Source of the DNA: Tomocerus qinae | Lineage: Eukaryota > Arthropoda > Collembola > Entomobryomorpha > Tomoceridae | Length of the DNA: 64,000 nt | Assembly (NCBI GenBank): GCA_020055645.1 | Contig: CM034546.1 | Coordinates: 109,399,375 to 109,463,374, forward strand | Direction of reading: 5' to 3' | In this document: positions 36,001 through 51,000 of the stretch, one piece after another | Position numbering within the stretch: the first letter of the stretch is position 1 | Layout: every line of letters starts with the position of its first letter | Notes under the pieces: generated by a model | Database searches by the model: none | What the model was told of the DNA's origin: nothing | Seen by the model: only the letters and a program-made list of their open reading frames with translations | Translations under genes and position numbers: made by a program

Positions 36001-39000
36001 CTTTTTACTGGTTAATCTATAAAGATTCTGAATTAACATTGATACTCCAATACAGTTGACAAACTAAATTGTTATTGTAATGAAATGTGAACGCAACCTA
36101 AATACATGCTTGTATCACTATAATATACGAGTGAGACAGATGCCCAACCCTTGCAGTACAGCGTACAGTTGCATATAAAGCAACTCTTTGTTGCCAACAG
36201 CGTAATATTATATAGGTATGGTTATGGCTGTACATCTTCTGATTTTAAATCAGTACACAGTACAGTACTGTATGCAATATGCATACGAGAGTACTAGATA
36301 AGCTATTGTATAGATTCCATACATGCAACAACCAGAGTTACTGCAAGTGACATGCACCTTGGTATTTATTTAGACCGCAGCGAAAGTAATTGATCTAATT
36401 TTAAATAAAAGTTTTGGCAGACACTAACTATAGTTTGTATCTACTAATTGGCTATGGTATGGTGTATTTAGGATAATTTTTGATCCCCTCCAAAGCATTT
36501 ACTTATTTTCCCTAGCAGGAAGTTTAACAATTTTAATAACTAAATAGTTTGTCTCTACATATAAGAAATTGAATGTTTACAACAGGCTTTATGTAAGTTG
36601 AAGTTTGTGTGCACTATTTTACATAACGTTATATACTTAGTAATTACATATTTTTAACGAATTCTAATACCAAGAATTCCCAGTCGAAAGAGCCAATGAG
36701 AGAAGCAACAAATTACACAAAACCTGCCTCTAGGCAATTCCCTGTTATGTATCGGGAGCTATTACGGGTGATCATTACATCGCTGGGGAACACTATAAAA
36801 TTTACATTTAGAGAGGTTGAATTGTGGTTCACTGAAATGCAGTTTCCATGTGCAATAAGTGAGTATATCTAAGGGCTATCCATCACTAACTATTTCAAAT
36901 CAGAATTTTTTTCACTCGGAGAAAATCTTTTATCATTTTATCATTTTATAGACTTTTCAAATGTATGCTGCAAGCTTATATCTGTGCCAGCAGAGCAAAG
37001 TAGTCAAACAATGTCTTTCTTGTTTGATGTGTAATTTAGAGAAGATTTGCTACTTGATGTCAAACTATTATTTTTAGTTTGAAATGTTAATGTTAATGTT
37101 TTGATATTGCGCAGACAAAGAGAGTTGTTAATAGTATAATTAAAATTTTGACTTTGGACAGCTCATTAACTGAACTACATACGTAAAGGAAAGCACTTTC
37201 TACAGTTTTATGTAACACACCTTCATTACATGCCCTATTCTGTTTTACAAATTGCACTGTCTTCAGTGGGATAATTAGCAATACCTACTGTATACAATCT
37301 GTATTTACAATATTTTCACAGTATAGCTTTAAGTTTAAAGCCAGGTTAGTATCTACGTATATAGACGGTATTTACTTTCAAATGAATTCACTATTTTGAC
37401 ACTTCTTAGAAAGGGGTTTAATTGTACAGCTTAAACAGCATAGGTAGGTACAATACAGGAGAAATAGAATAGAGATTTTCATAAAGAGTTAATTTGTTGA
37501 TGTAGACAATGTTTTACCAAGTAGAACTTTGTATTGTAGAGTAAGTCTTGCTAAAAGGAATTATTTATGTGTATCATAAATAATTCTAGGTATTAGTGTT
37601 CGCACATGCATTCATTTGAGAAATGCCTAAAATTTACGTAGGCACAGCCTGGCGGGGAGTATGGGGTTCGTGGATGAGTTTTTCCTACAACTTGTCCCGT
37701 TGTTTAAAAATCATAGTACAGCATCATGTTTATAATTCATATGCAAACATTTTCTTTTTAGTACTAGGACTATAGTCAACATTCAACACTTTAATTAATT
37801 AGGTTAGCTGAAAATCCTTAATGAAACAATGTAGGTCCCCTGGAGTTGGTAAATGTTTTTAGTCAAAATGTGCAGAAAGTATTAGTAGGTAACAAAAAGT
37901 GTTTTTCCAGCTAAGCTAATGTTGCAATCTGGAAGGAATCAAAAGTACTCCCCATTGGCCTCATTTCAAAGAGATATTGTGATTTCTACATCTCCGACTT
38001 TGACATAGGTTTTCAGACAGCTGTGAATTCACATCTTAAGTGGTATTGCAAGAAGAATTGACATTGTTCGTCCATATCTAATATTTACTATGCTTAATAC
38101 TTAGGAAAGTATAGTTACTCAAAGATAAATAGTTTCCATTGAGTAATTTCCATCATCCTAATTGAATGCAAAAGTGAAGTAATAATCGTATTCTATTTCA
38201 CGAAGCGAACTCTACTGTACCAATATGCATTACCATTTTAGAACATGTCGATTGAAGTTCTCAGCAATTCATCAGTAGTCTGAAATATTTAGAACTCGAA
38301 TATCTATAGGTAATTCTGAACTTTGGAAAACCAGGTCTGCTAATCCTGGCTAAGGACACAGTATAAGGTTTTATGGAGATGTAGACTTGTGAATACTTTG
38401 ACTCACTTTAGTGTAGGATAAGTAGATAGTAGATATGTCTAGATATTATTGAGGATGGTGAAAGCAATTGCCAAATTGGTTTGAGATTTAATATTCAGAT
38501 CATGTGTGATAATATGGGATACGTGAGTGCAAATGTGCCATAAGGGAAACATCTGTATAAGTCAGAATTATCGTTTTGTTTCCCACATTCCATTCTGTGC
38601 GACAATCGAAAATGTAGAGTCGCAAACACCATTAAAACTCGGACAATAGGATTTGCATGTCAATAGTAGTGTGAAGAAAGTTTCATGCCATGAGAATAAC
38701 TCATTTTGTAATGCAATGGAGAGTTCTTTCCACTAGAGAGAAACTTATGTGTAGCAAATGTGGCAACTACCTTTTAACTTTGAATGTAGTATGAAAAAGC
38801 GTATGGTATGTGTTACTAGAAGATACGGCGATAAAAGTGTTCACTGATCAGATAAACTTTCAGGGAAGAAAATACATAAAATATTCTATGAGTAGGACTC
38901 TCATGCTCTGTCGATTCGGTTACGCTTCAATGAAATGGGGCGATATTTATTTCATATTTTACAGTTGTTCACGAAAGCCAATATTGCTTCATGAGAAGAA

Positions 39001-42000
39001 TAAGCTCTACTTCTCCTCCCATATGCTTATGCATTATTACACGTTTCAATTACACACAGACGGAGATATTGAGTTATGCAAGGTTTTCCATAAAAGCTTA
39101 TACATCTCTATGTGTACATACATGTTTAGAATGCACTAGATCAGTGGGCATTAATAAAATGAAAGCCTGGCGAGAATCCCCACTTCATATATCTAGATAA
39201 TATGCAATTTCCTCGGATTCAAAGAGTTTTATATTCCTTCCTAACATACAGAAGTAATGAAAATTAGTACAGAGTGCCAGTGCATTAAAGTATTCTGAAT
39301 TTTCTCCTATGTTATTGTCTTAAATTCTTTCCCGTACTTATTTATTGACTTGCACTGCCTTCTTATACTCATTTCTGTAGATATGTCAGACAAAATATTC
39401 TTTGTATTTATTCTAGTCTTACTCACCATCATATTATTGCATAAAAATCTTTTGCAATCGCATTTGAGGAGAAAGCAGTGTATATTCTCATGATAATACT
39501 TGTGTATTAAATATGCACATACAGTGAACCTTGCTTTTTCATCCATATAAAACAACATGGCATTTTATTTTCTGAATAAAACATTAGATGTAACAAGTAC
39601 ATGTACGCTATGTTGGCAAATATGATTTTCTCTGGGCTGTAACCTCAACGAGGCCACCCACAACGAAATGTATGTCGTGCTATGCAGTTTAGAATTTTAT
39701 ATCAGAATGTGAATAGGTATTTTTAGAATCTGAGTTAACATATTATTATTATCCTTTGCAACCCTAACTAACCTTAAAACTTTCTGACTCAAATAAAATG
39801 AATAGTTTGGTAGGTAATACTTTGTGTTACAAAATATTTTTATTATTATATTTACAACTTTCTGCTAAAGAAGGCTTTTCTCGATGTTCACTTTAGTAGA
39901 GGAACAATGGGTGTGTGTGATGAAACAAATTTTCACAAATTCGCACACCGTATTTCAAAGGCTTCCTGGGAGTCAGTTTATTTATGGTTTATTGAAATAG
40001 CTGTCTTATTAACTCAGTCGGCGTAATAAAAATATCAGCCATACTTGAGAATTGAGTACAACACTTCTATGTATGCATATGCTAAAAATTAATTTTGCTA
40101 GCTAACATTGTTCTTGTTAATTAACTGTTTCTGCCAAAATGTTATTAATTTAATTACAACAGCAAAACTTGGTAAAATGTGTATCCTTTATTTGAATTGA
40201 TACAAATCTACATTTGGCAGTACCTACCTACATTCGTTTGCACAACTTCCCGTCAAAGACGAGGGAATTCTCCAGTATCAAAACGTATAGCGTGTAATAC
40301 TAGTCTACTGCACATCTTGTGTAACCTACAAAAGAGGAAAGACCTTATTATCTTTGCGGGAAATTAGTTCATTTAGAAACATCAAACAATTAGCTAATTA
40401 AAAATGTCCTATTTTTATGAATACATTATCTAAGAATGATTTTTAACATTCATTAACAAAGAACTTCTGAAGCATTGAGCGGAAAAGTGGAAACCAGACA
40501 TGAAAATATGCATACATTTACTGGCAAGACCGACACAGCTCCAGTATATTATTCTCTGACTTCTCTTTGACACAAAAGATTTATTAACACAAAGCCCAGA
40601 CAAAAGTTTGAGAACTACTTTACTTTCATATTGTATAGCACGAGAAAAGGCCTTCAAATGCTTTGAGTTTCAGAGATTTGAATCACACAGCATCCGCTGA
40701 GTTCATTTTCTTTAAGATGATTCAAAGTATTCCGCTACATAATAGCAACATCGTATGAAGAAATATTGCTTTCCAGCCGTAAATACTATTTATTTCTCTG
40801 GTTATATGCAGGAAATGCTTTTAAGATTTTAGCCCATGTTCACCTATATACATTCATTCTTAGGTGATAATTTGTTAGAATAAATTACGTAAAAGACACT
40901 ACTATTATGCATAAATCTAAGCTACTAAATGAATTGAATATCTAGATACATTAATACTTAGTAAAGGGTAAAGTAAACAAAGTTGCAAATTGAATTAAAA
41001 TGTTTCAGATCTGCAAGTCATCTTGTTCAAAGCAACTGCAAACTAATTCTCAACTCTTAAATAATATATATCAACTGTGAACTTAAATATTACTGCATCT
41101 CATTCTGAGCAGAATTGTATTTCATCAACGAAAGAGTGTAAGCAAGTGTAAGACAAATAAAAAACTGATGACAACCCCCCACTGACATCGACGGTTTCAT
41201 GAGATTCTCAGGCATCATACAAAGCGAATGTTTATAGTGATTGAGATGCATAATAAAAATATGGCTACTCATACCTGATCTTCATACTATGTTCGTGAGT
41301 TTACAAAAGACATTTGCTTTTATTTGCTACCAACTTATCCAAGAGTATGTTTACTTAATCATTGCCCAAGGATCCTATCTCCCATTTGTTTTTCTTAGTC
41401 TAACTAGCTTCTACTGCTACATACTAGACCGCTTGCGAAATACACAGAGTAAATAACTGAAAGCATAGGAAATTAATTTAGAAAAATCAAGGCTATGAAA
41501 AGCGAGAGCGAGACCAAAGCAAGAGAATGTACTTTTTTCTCCGTTTTTTTGAAAAGGTAATGAATGATGAATATAATAGAGGGAGAGTAACAATAATTCA
41601 CATCTGGTCAGTAATCTGTTCGTACAAAATGACTGTTTCATCCAAATATGTCACCCTATATTTATACTTGAAACCAAGAACCGTACAATAATTCAAACTC
41701 TATTCACTGAAAACCCCTTAACTTAAAATAATGAAAATCTAAATCTCTTGTATAAATTATATCTAACTTCTCTAACAATAGTCATATGTGTGCCAATTGG
41801 GATACATTATTTGAGTGACTGGGTATGTCAAGAAACTGCTATCCTTTGCTCTAATAATGGCAAAGGTATGTTGGGGCAATCCCCCATAAAGATAAAAGTG
41901 GTAGTAAAAATAATTTATTAGATCACTAACCAATTATGTTCAACTGAAAAATGCTATATTAAAGATGAAAGATGTAACAAGTGTTCTAAATAAGTCATAA

Positions 42001-45000
42001 AACAGAACATTCTTCCAATCCAGACAATTACTTTGTAAGCAGATGGGTATCTGTAACCGGAAAATTCATGTTATGTGAGTGTGTCTACATTTCATTGTCA
42101 GAGTTATGAATTCAAGCAATTAGTTACCCTATTGGTCACAAGATAAAAGTAGCTTGCATAAAATAATTGAAATGTGTATGGCCATTCAATATGTTACAAA
42201 ATGTACCAATAGTGTTGATGTTGATGCAGTAATGCATGTCTCCAGTTATCTAAAGAAACAAAGTAAGTAGTGGAGAAGGTAGTGAAGAAAATAGCCATGG
42301 AAAGATTGTGGTAAATGTAGATCAATAAAGTGAAGCATCCTGTAACTTAACGACAACGAGGACGCATAAAATGGAATAGCGGAGGAATAGTAGGAGATAG
42401 TTAGATATAGGCTTATTTAGTTACACGCTGGAGGCATTTACGGTAATCGTGTGCTACTTATTAGGTCATCAGATTCAATTCAATTCTATTAGAGGATGTG
42501 TGGAAACCGTAAAAGAATGTTTAAATGTAATATCCTATAGTGTAGTACGGACAAGTGCTGTGTTGATGGTGGTTGATGATGTGAAAAGGATGTGTCGGTC
42601 CAGCAGTCAGTTAGATCGTTGGACTTGCTTCGTGCTCACTGATTTGATTGCGTCTTTCGGTTTACTTTTCCAGTTTTGCAGTGATGAGCAGACTTCAGAC
42701 AAAAGTCATTTTTCGACTTTTTCCCGAACGCGACCACCGGATGCAGCGATATCCCGGGCGGTAGCTTCTCTAGTGCTAAAGTTTGGCTGGCTTGACTCTC
42801 TTGCTGTGATTTACTCAGACTCGACGGATGATCAGCGTTTCAAAAGAGTTGCAAAAAGTTTGTCGATTCTATTTAAAGACAAGGGTGTTACAACTCATTC
42901 TGAGATTGCTTATCGAGGTCCCTACCTTCATGGGTATATGGACAATCCATTCGAAGCTATTATAGCACGAACAAAGGAAACAACAAGAAGTAAGACAACA
43001 ATTTATTTGCACTAAAAATTTAATTTCCAGAGTATCTGCTGATGGCTTTTTCCTTTCACGCCTGCAAATGTAATTTCTGCGTAGTAATTGTTGTTTTTCT
43101 TCTTTTTTAGTATATATAATTATCAGTGAATATTTTGAACACATGGGATTCATGCTGGCGATGAAAAAACACAATCTCCTGGAAAATGGTGAGTTTGACT
43201 ATCCTTTTTATGTTTCAAGTATTGAGGTATAGAAAATTGGAAAATTAATCCTTTGTTTTCCCGCTGGAGTAGAATCACTATTAATATCAATTGATTTTTT
43301 GTTACCTTGCGGTTTTGATTGACATCAAAGGAGAGTATTTAGTAATTGGGATATCAATGGACGACTTTAAAGAAGAGGAATGGAACCCTCTCCGCTGGTT
43401 TCAGGGACTGCTGCGTGATGAAAGTGAAAAGGATGCTCCCACTGCTTTTCGTTCTTATTTGGGCATTGTAGCTTCCCCACCGAGAAATTTCACCGAATTT
43501 TCTCACAGAGTGAACCATTTTATGGAGAGAGAGCCATTCAACTTTGAGAATCCTATCGCTAAAGTGGGAGGCTATAAAAAGATCCGAATTGAAGCAGCTT
43601 ATTTATACGATGCTGTATTCCTATATGCAAACGCTGTCCGAAGTATAATCCGTGAAGCTAACCATGATATTGAAAATTCAGTCTCCTTTGATTTTGCTTC
43701 TAGTGCACTGTCCAATACAGTTAACCACAAAGACATATTAAAGAGCATATTTAATGGTACAGAGATATCTCGAAGGCTTCGAAACGTAAGTTATCGCAGT
43801 GCAATCGGACATGATTCTGAAATGGATGAGAATGGAGATGCAGAGGGAAATTTCACACTCGTTACTCTGAAAAGGAAACACGGAGAATTTGGGATTTATC
43901 CAATAGGATTCTTTATGCGCTCCTCAACTGAATTGCCAGTAAGAAAATAAGTGTTATTTATGGATACAACTTTACAATTGGAAAACTTTACCTGCGTTTA
44001 TATCCATTTTATAGCCTCTCTCCCTTACCTAATACTGTACAAGTCTTGGGTAAAATAATTGACCCATTCAACCATGCAGCCGATTGTGTGTTAATATTTT
44101 ATCGGACTTGCTGGTACATTGCCCAGCACTTTAAAAGTCTTTCTGTAGCCCACAGTCAAAAGATAATACTGTTATGTAAACAGTCATTTCAAACCCACCA
44201 AACATTCCACTACAAACTCTCATAAAACCGGAATTATGTTTCAGGGTAAATGCGTCATGATCTGTATTGATTTAAATACATAAATCTTCCTTTATACATA
44301 CAATTCATAAGATGCCAACAAATCTACCTTATTAACTTGTATAGGTTAACTACGTAATTTATTGGCGAATTCAATGATCAAGGAAGTTATTACTTTTGCT
44401 CCTATATAGCCATATATCAGTTAACAGTTTGGGATTTTGGGGATTATAGAGTTTTTTTAAAGACATTCTCAATGGAATTTTTTCTTTATCTAAAGCATTA
44501 GTATTATGCTATACACAAAGGTATAAAGTGGGTGGGCGGTAGTAATAAATATAGTTTTGAGGCTGCCTTAGTGAGCAGCATTACCGAGCTAGGAGATATT
44601 TAAACTTTATTACTGCTGCGACTGACGTGCTCGTGAAAGCAAATGTATTGATGGATAGAAATGAGTTTTCACATTAGATTTTCATAAACTCCTTTTGAAG
44701 GCAGTCTTCGCATTCAGCAGAGCATCAATATGCGTATGTAAACTTTGGTATAAGTTTCTATGGATCACCTATATTTTCATTTTCATTCATTGCAGGAACT
44801 GACTCTGACAGACTCGATCGATTGGGTTAGTGGCTCTCCACCTGTTTCCCAGCCTCTGTGCGGTTTCTTCGGAGAAAAGTGCAAAAGTAATCAAGATCTC
44901 ATATTACATTTTTCCTTTCTATTTAATATGCTTCGACAGAGATTTAATGTATGATCTGCGTGTATTAGTTTGCATGTAAAAAAGCTCAAAGAAAACTTTT

Positions 45001-48000
45001 TTAGGTACTACTTAAGAGATTATAAGAAAGGACTTAAAAAAGTCGTAACTTTTTTCATCCGCATAAAAAACTGTTTCAGAGTTTGGATTAGTTGTAATGA
45101 ATTTGGAAATTCTTTTCCCAATCAGTCAATTTTAAAAACTTAGATACGACTGTAATTTTTGTTGTCGACAAAATAATTTATTACTACCGGGAGAAAGGAA
45201 GTCTAAAGAAAGGAAAGTGGTCGGAAGTAATAATGTACGTTTGTAATCAAGCCAAGTCGTAGCTCAAGATTAGATAGCTATAGACCTCAATAGACCAACA
45301 TTACTTTTGGCATTTTGGTTTGATAGTTTTGGTAAAAGTACTTAAGTGGAGCGTAGTACTTGTAGTATGTCGATATCAATGTTTATTTATAGACAGACTG
45401 TGAGCACTAAGCCAAAGTCAACAGAAATGAAGTTTAAATGCCCACACTATTGACGATACGAAATCTAAAGAAGTTTTCTATTTTTTCTAGGGGACAATAA
45501 CTCGCTGATTGCTACAGGTTTCATGATGTTAGCTCTGGTTTTTATCGGGGCTGGAGTCTATCTGATCTTTCGCCATTGGCGACTTTCACGGGACATGGAC
45601 ACTTTGTTGTGGAAGATTGAAAAAAGAGACATTCAGTGGGAAACTGGACATTTGTTTCCGATGATCGGTGGAAAGGGGGTTGGGTCAGGCAGTCAAGCGT
45701 CATTGGCTCGATTCTCAAATGTTTTTGCTCCTCTCGTCACGTACCGGGAAAGACTCTTTGCTGCCAAAATTGTCAGCGTTGATCTACTTGACAATGCCAT
45801 GAAACATCAACTTAAGATGGTAATGGTAATCAATTCTTCATCTAATCAACCCTTCTCAGACGCCCATAACTGTACTATATAGATGCGTAGCACGTAACAC
45901 ATTTACTGGAATTGCCTATAAAACCTTTGCAACTACCAATAGTATTAGTATCTTATAATGTGCTGAAAATGTCTCGTATAAGTATTGAATAAATGGGTAG
46001 GCGATCCTTAAGAATCGTAAGGCGAAAAAGACACAGTATTTCGAAAGTTAACGAAGCGATCTGCGTATCAATTATTAATCTAAGTACAGCTGCACTTCTT
46101 CCGATAGAGTTAAAAGAATGGTTCTTTAACTATTTAAAGAGATTTTTGGCAATCTGGACTAAAACTACATTTACCAATTTATCCAAGATGAATCAGACTG
46201 TGCTAAAATAAAGTGCAATTGTCAAAGTCATTTTAAAGGTTTTATCTTTAGATAGTTTATTAAAGTTGTACAATTGTATTGTAGATACCTAGTTTTAGCT
46301 TATGTAGCACGTACTTAATCTTCGTCGATATCTCTGTACAGAATTGCTACAATTGTATTTAGTGGCAAATCCCTTCACACAGGTCCCTGTCATGTTAAGG
46401 GCGGGAGAGAAGCTTAGCGTAGTAATCACTTGCACACACGATAAGATTTCCTTTCTCTCAAATGTGCCGTGACAGGTGAAGATAAATGATCGAAGAAGAA
46501 AGAAGCTCGGGGTACTTGAGACATCGAAAATGGGTTGCTTCTTCTTAAGGTTTGGCAGTTATTGTACGAATTGTCATTCAGACAGGCTGAAATAATTTTC
46601 TTTATCAAGTAATTCAGGTTAATGCCATGTCATCCCTGTCATTCTCTTTGTACAACTTTTAAGAGGATTGACTCATTTATTGACATTTGGTGGTAATTGT
46701 CATAATAATCAAAGAAGTTAGTTATTGTTAAATACTCCATTCGTGCTTAACAACCAAAAATTTAATGTTGTGGGTAGTCCCGTGGGTGATTAAATTTTTG
46801 CTAGCACATTTCGTGTGCTAATGGTGAACTAAAGGATCATACGGTTTAAACCTAGAAGCAAATGTCAACTTTTCACAAAGTGACCTAAAACAAAGCCAGC
46901 AAACTTGCTAGTAATTCAGCTCTAGTCGTCATCAGTCAGGCTTCAATGAAAGAGAAAGAAAATGTCACTTGTGTTTGTTGAGCATATTATTAGATTTCGA
47001 CAATCTATATGGATTCATTCTGAGTTTACTTCACAACTTGATAACCCAAACGAAAGTAATTATATGAATTGATGTAAGTGGTAAACATAGTATATATATT
47101 ACTGTAGAGTAAACACTAGGGAGTAGTGATGGTTTGAAAGCTAAAGCGTTTATATAGATGTGTACTCTATAAATTACGTACCTATCTTTAGGTAATATAA
47201 AGTCAGATTGATGAGGGAAGTAAATTAAGGTTTCTCAGCAAAATGTACTATAGCGAAAAAGGTTTGGCTTGACAATTGAGAGTCTATCCTCATTCTGCAA
47301 TATATTTTATATAGTAGGCTGATTCCCCAATTGTACTTCCTTATAATAATGTGAACTACATACTTTGTACTTCTACCCACCACCACCACCCACTTTCTAA
47401 CTTAGGTGGGATTTTTAGAGTTATATAAAAATATCCTTATCCCTACCTCAATGCAATATCGGATCACTGTTATAATGTGTAGGATGATGATGACTACAAG
47501 TTGATGATTGAACTCATAAATAAGGATCATTGAAAAATTGGATTTGGTTCGGCAATTGATTTGTGTAATTTAAGGTACCGAAGTGATGGGCGTTATGAGA
47601 ATATCAAAATCAATTTTAACGAGAACACTTGACTTTTGGTTTAATTGATTTTTGCATAGAATCTTTCATCATGATTTATAGCTATAGTGGCTGTAATAAT
47701 TTGATGTAGTACCCTTAATGTTTACGTCCTATTTTCAGTAAGTTTTTTTGATAGCTAATTTAAACTGCACATGCATGAAAGAGTGGTTAAGTTAATTATT
47801 ACGAAGGATAGATCTGGGAAAGATTATTACAGCTATAGGTAGAGGAAATTGGCAGTTTCAGTAGCGTAGCAGCAGAATCCAACGAGATCGAGAGTTCTAT
47901 CACGTGCAGACTAAGTACAAGAGCTTTTGTGTAGTACATATAAAGCGTAAATGCATCATCATTTGTTTGTCGCCATTCTCAAATCCCATTCTCGTGGATG

Positions 48001-51000
48001 GTTCTTTTGTTGACTCAGATCGGATTCATTCCCAAACTAAATGACTAGAGTAGAAGTGACTCATTTATCAATCTGCTTCTGCAGTCGAACGCTTTTGCCT
48101 TTGATGTTGGTGTTTGTAGTGCCGTGGGATTTTACAATGAATGGACACAAGCGAGCGAAAATAAGTATAATATTTATACAGAGAGTATAGAAGTTCAGAT
48201 AATTGACGGTTCTTGCTTAGTATAGAACATTGCATCCCACGTAGTTACGCTTTTACAACAGTACAATAACTACTAGGTATCTATCCCGATTGGTATCATA
48301 TTCTTAAGGAATAAATGGTCATACTGGTAGATTAATATATCAAAAAGGATTGACTGAGTTATACAGTAGTGAAAATTGAAACCCTTAATAAGGTACATAA
48401 AAAGGATATGCGTCGCAATAACATGAACTAAAATTCTACCGGCTGGAGATTTTGATTCTATAGGAAAACATTGATAATTGAGCATCTTGTATTAATGTAT
48501 CAAAAGCTGAATTGTAAACGTTGAAATTTTGTGTCTTTTCTAGCTGAGAGAGATTCGTCATGAAAATTTGAACGCTTTTATTGGAGCCTGTGTTTTCGAC
48601 GACAGTTTGATGCTCGTCAACGAATATTGTTCTCGTGGCTCTATTAAAGATATTTTGGAAAACGGGGATTTAAAACTGGATGACATGTTCGTGTCCAGCT
48701 TGGTTGGAGATCTCCTCAGGGTACTGTTTCTCTTCGTTTTATTTTTTCTGCTTCTATTTTGATATCTTGTGGTCCAATATATCTCGCGATGATGTGTCTA
48801 CAGTATAGTTACATTCTTTATGTGAGTAAACTGTACACAAACAACCTACAGCCTTTCATTCTCTCATGTATCGTTACATTGTGAAGCTGAAAGGAACAGA
48901 TAAACGTTAGAACAGATTCTAGACATGATGACAACTGTACTTTAGCAAAGGGATATAAAGGCATGCACGCCAAAACCAGGCCGACTGTAGCAAAAAAATA
49001 TTTTGGCAGACAAGCACAAGCGGCTGATTGTAATGGCAAATGGCAATATTAGATGCGTATGATACAAGGAAGGAATGGTAGTGCTACAACCTTTCGCAAG
49101 TCTTTACGATGCCCAGCCCTGTCACATTACTTCATCTCAGTTGCATTTCAAGTAAAATTTATTTAGCCTGATATTTTCAGTCAAAGTGAAGCATTCATTT
49201 TTAGCTTCCTTGTTTAGTACCCGATTGTTTGAAATGAAACTAACCCAAGTTGGTAAATGGGATTTACAAGTAAAAATAGGAAGCTTAAATATGTTTTCAC
49301 TCTGTTTTTGTACATGTTGCATGTTAAGTGCGTGTGCGTCTTCCTTCTTAAGTCTACTATATTCTATTTGATATTTCTACGTGGTCTGCGTATTATTATT
49401 AGACTTGACGAGTGAAAGCAGAATTGAGCTACCGTCTAGTGCTTAGAAGTTATCTAGGTTGTTTTTATCTATTTATAACCTGAATGCATAAGTGATGCAT
49501 ATCATATCACAAACAACTACAGATTACACAGACATGCATAACATTTTCAAACAAACCCGTCTGTGTTTGTACACTGTACTTGTTAGTGCAAAATAAACTT
49601 TAGCCGAAAAGCAAAGATGCCAAAAACACCGGCTGGCAAAGGAGAAAGTAAAGATAACAACTGCAATCTCTTATCGTTTGCCGTAAACCTCCATTCTTCA
49701 ATTAAATTCATCATGCATATCATTTCAGAAATTCGCTATCATTGTAATGGAAGTGAGTGTCAGCATGCTCTTCTTTCTTATCTCCGCTCTCTGTAACTTT
49801 TGTAAACTCTGTAATTGGCCTTCTCTGAAACTCTCAACATTCTCTATTATATATCTGTCAGTAAGAAATGAAATATACGCATGAATTGCAACCGCGAGTA
49901 TTTCTTGATACAAAAACTGTTCAAGATATTCTTCCCCTTCACAAAGATTGTGTACACAAACGAATTCTTTATGAATAAATTACGTAAATTGTCGTACCTA
50001 CTGAAAGGATATTTTTCTTGCTTGAATGTTCATGCCGTAAAATCTGTATTTCTACATACTATATCACATTTTCATTGCAAAATGGTTTCAACAATTATTT
50101 ATATTGTATAAAATGAATTTCTGTTTGAGCAGGGGCTGTCATATATCCATGATTCGTCTCAATTTCGCTACCACGGAAATCTTAAGCCGACAAACTGTCT
50201 CATAGACTCACGCTGGGTTCTCAAGATTGGGGATTTTGGACTAAAGAAGTATGAGATCGGATATAAAAGGATGTCGGAAATCATGGAGCATCCTCCTGCG
50301 TATAACCTAGTCACTAGCACTGGCGGGATAAGCACTATTGGAACTGGACATGGACCGACTCACAGTTCCGGATTTTCGAGAGCATCCCACACGTTCACAT
50401 CAAGTTTTACGAATCATCACTCAGGAAGCAATCATGCGACTGCTCTTTCTTCTTCTGTTGTTACCAGTCCTTATTTAGCCCCGGAGTACCCACTTATAAG
50501 AAAGGTAAATTCTTGGCTTCAGTTACCATTTCACAAGTGTCTTGGGATATTACTCCGACATTCCACTTCAAAGAAACATTTCATTATCTTTCGAAATAAA
50601 TGTTTCTACTCCTTCAGGCTGCTAAACAAGCATTTCGTACTAAAGTCTTACGAATTTTATTTTATATATAATCTCTACAGCTATTTACTACAATGGCAAA
50701 TGCCAAGGGTCATTATGTCATTTAACTTGCGCTGCTTTACTCTATTATTCATCTTCTCTAGGTAATACTAGTACTAAATCCATCTACCTACCTATACCAA
50801 CGAATTAATCCCTATCTATTTGTTAGTAGGACCATTTATCTCAGTTCCTGGCTCAAGAATTTGCCAAAAGAATCTTTTTGCAATCAACTTTAGCAAGCAG
50901 TAGCGATTCTAGTGATGTTATACCTAATAATTTTAAATTCCCTGGTTGTACTACGCAGAGTAGAAAGCAACTTTAGAAACTTAATTAATTCAATCTACGT

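Noticed and set aside
38810-39139. 109-codon plus-strand frame
   Set aside because: No motif, no splice context, deep in the cyclase intron; treated as chance.
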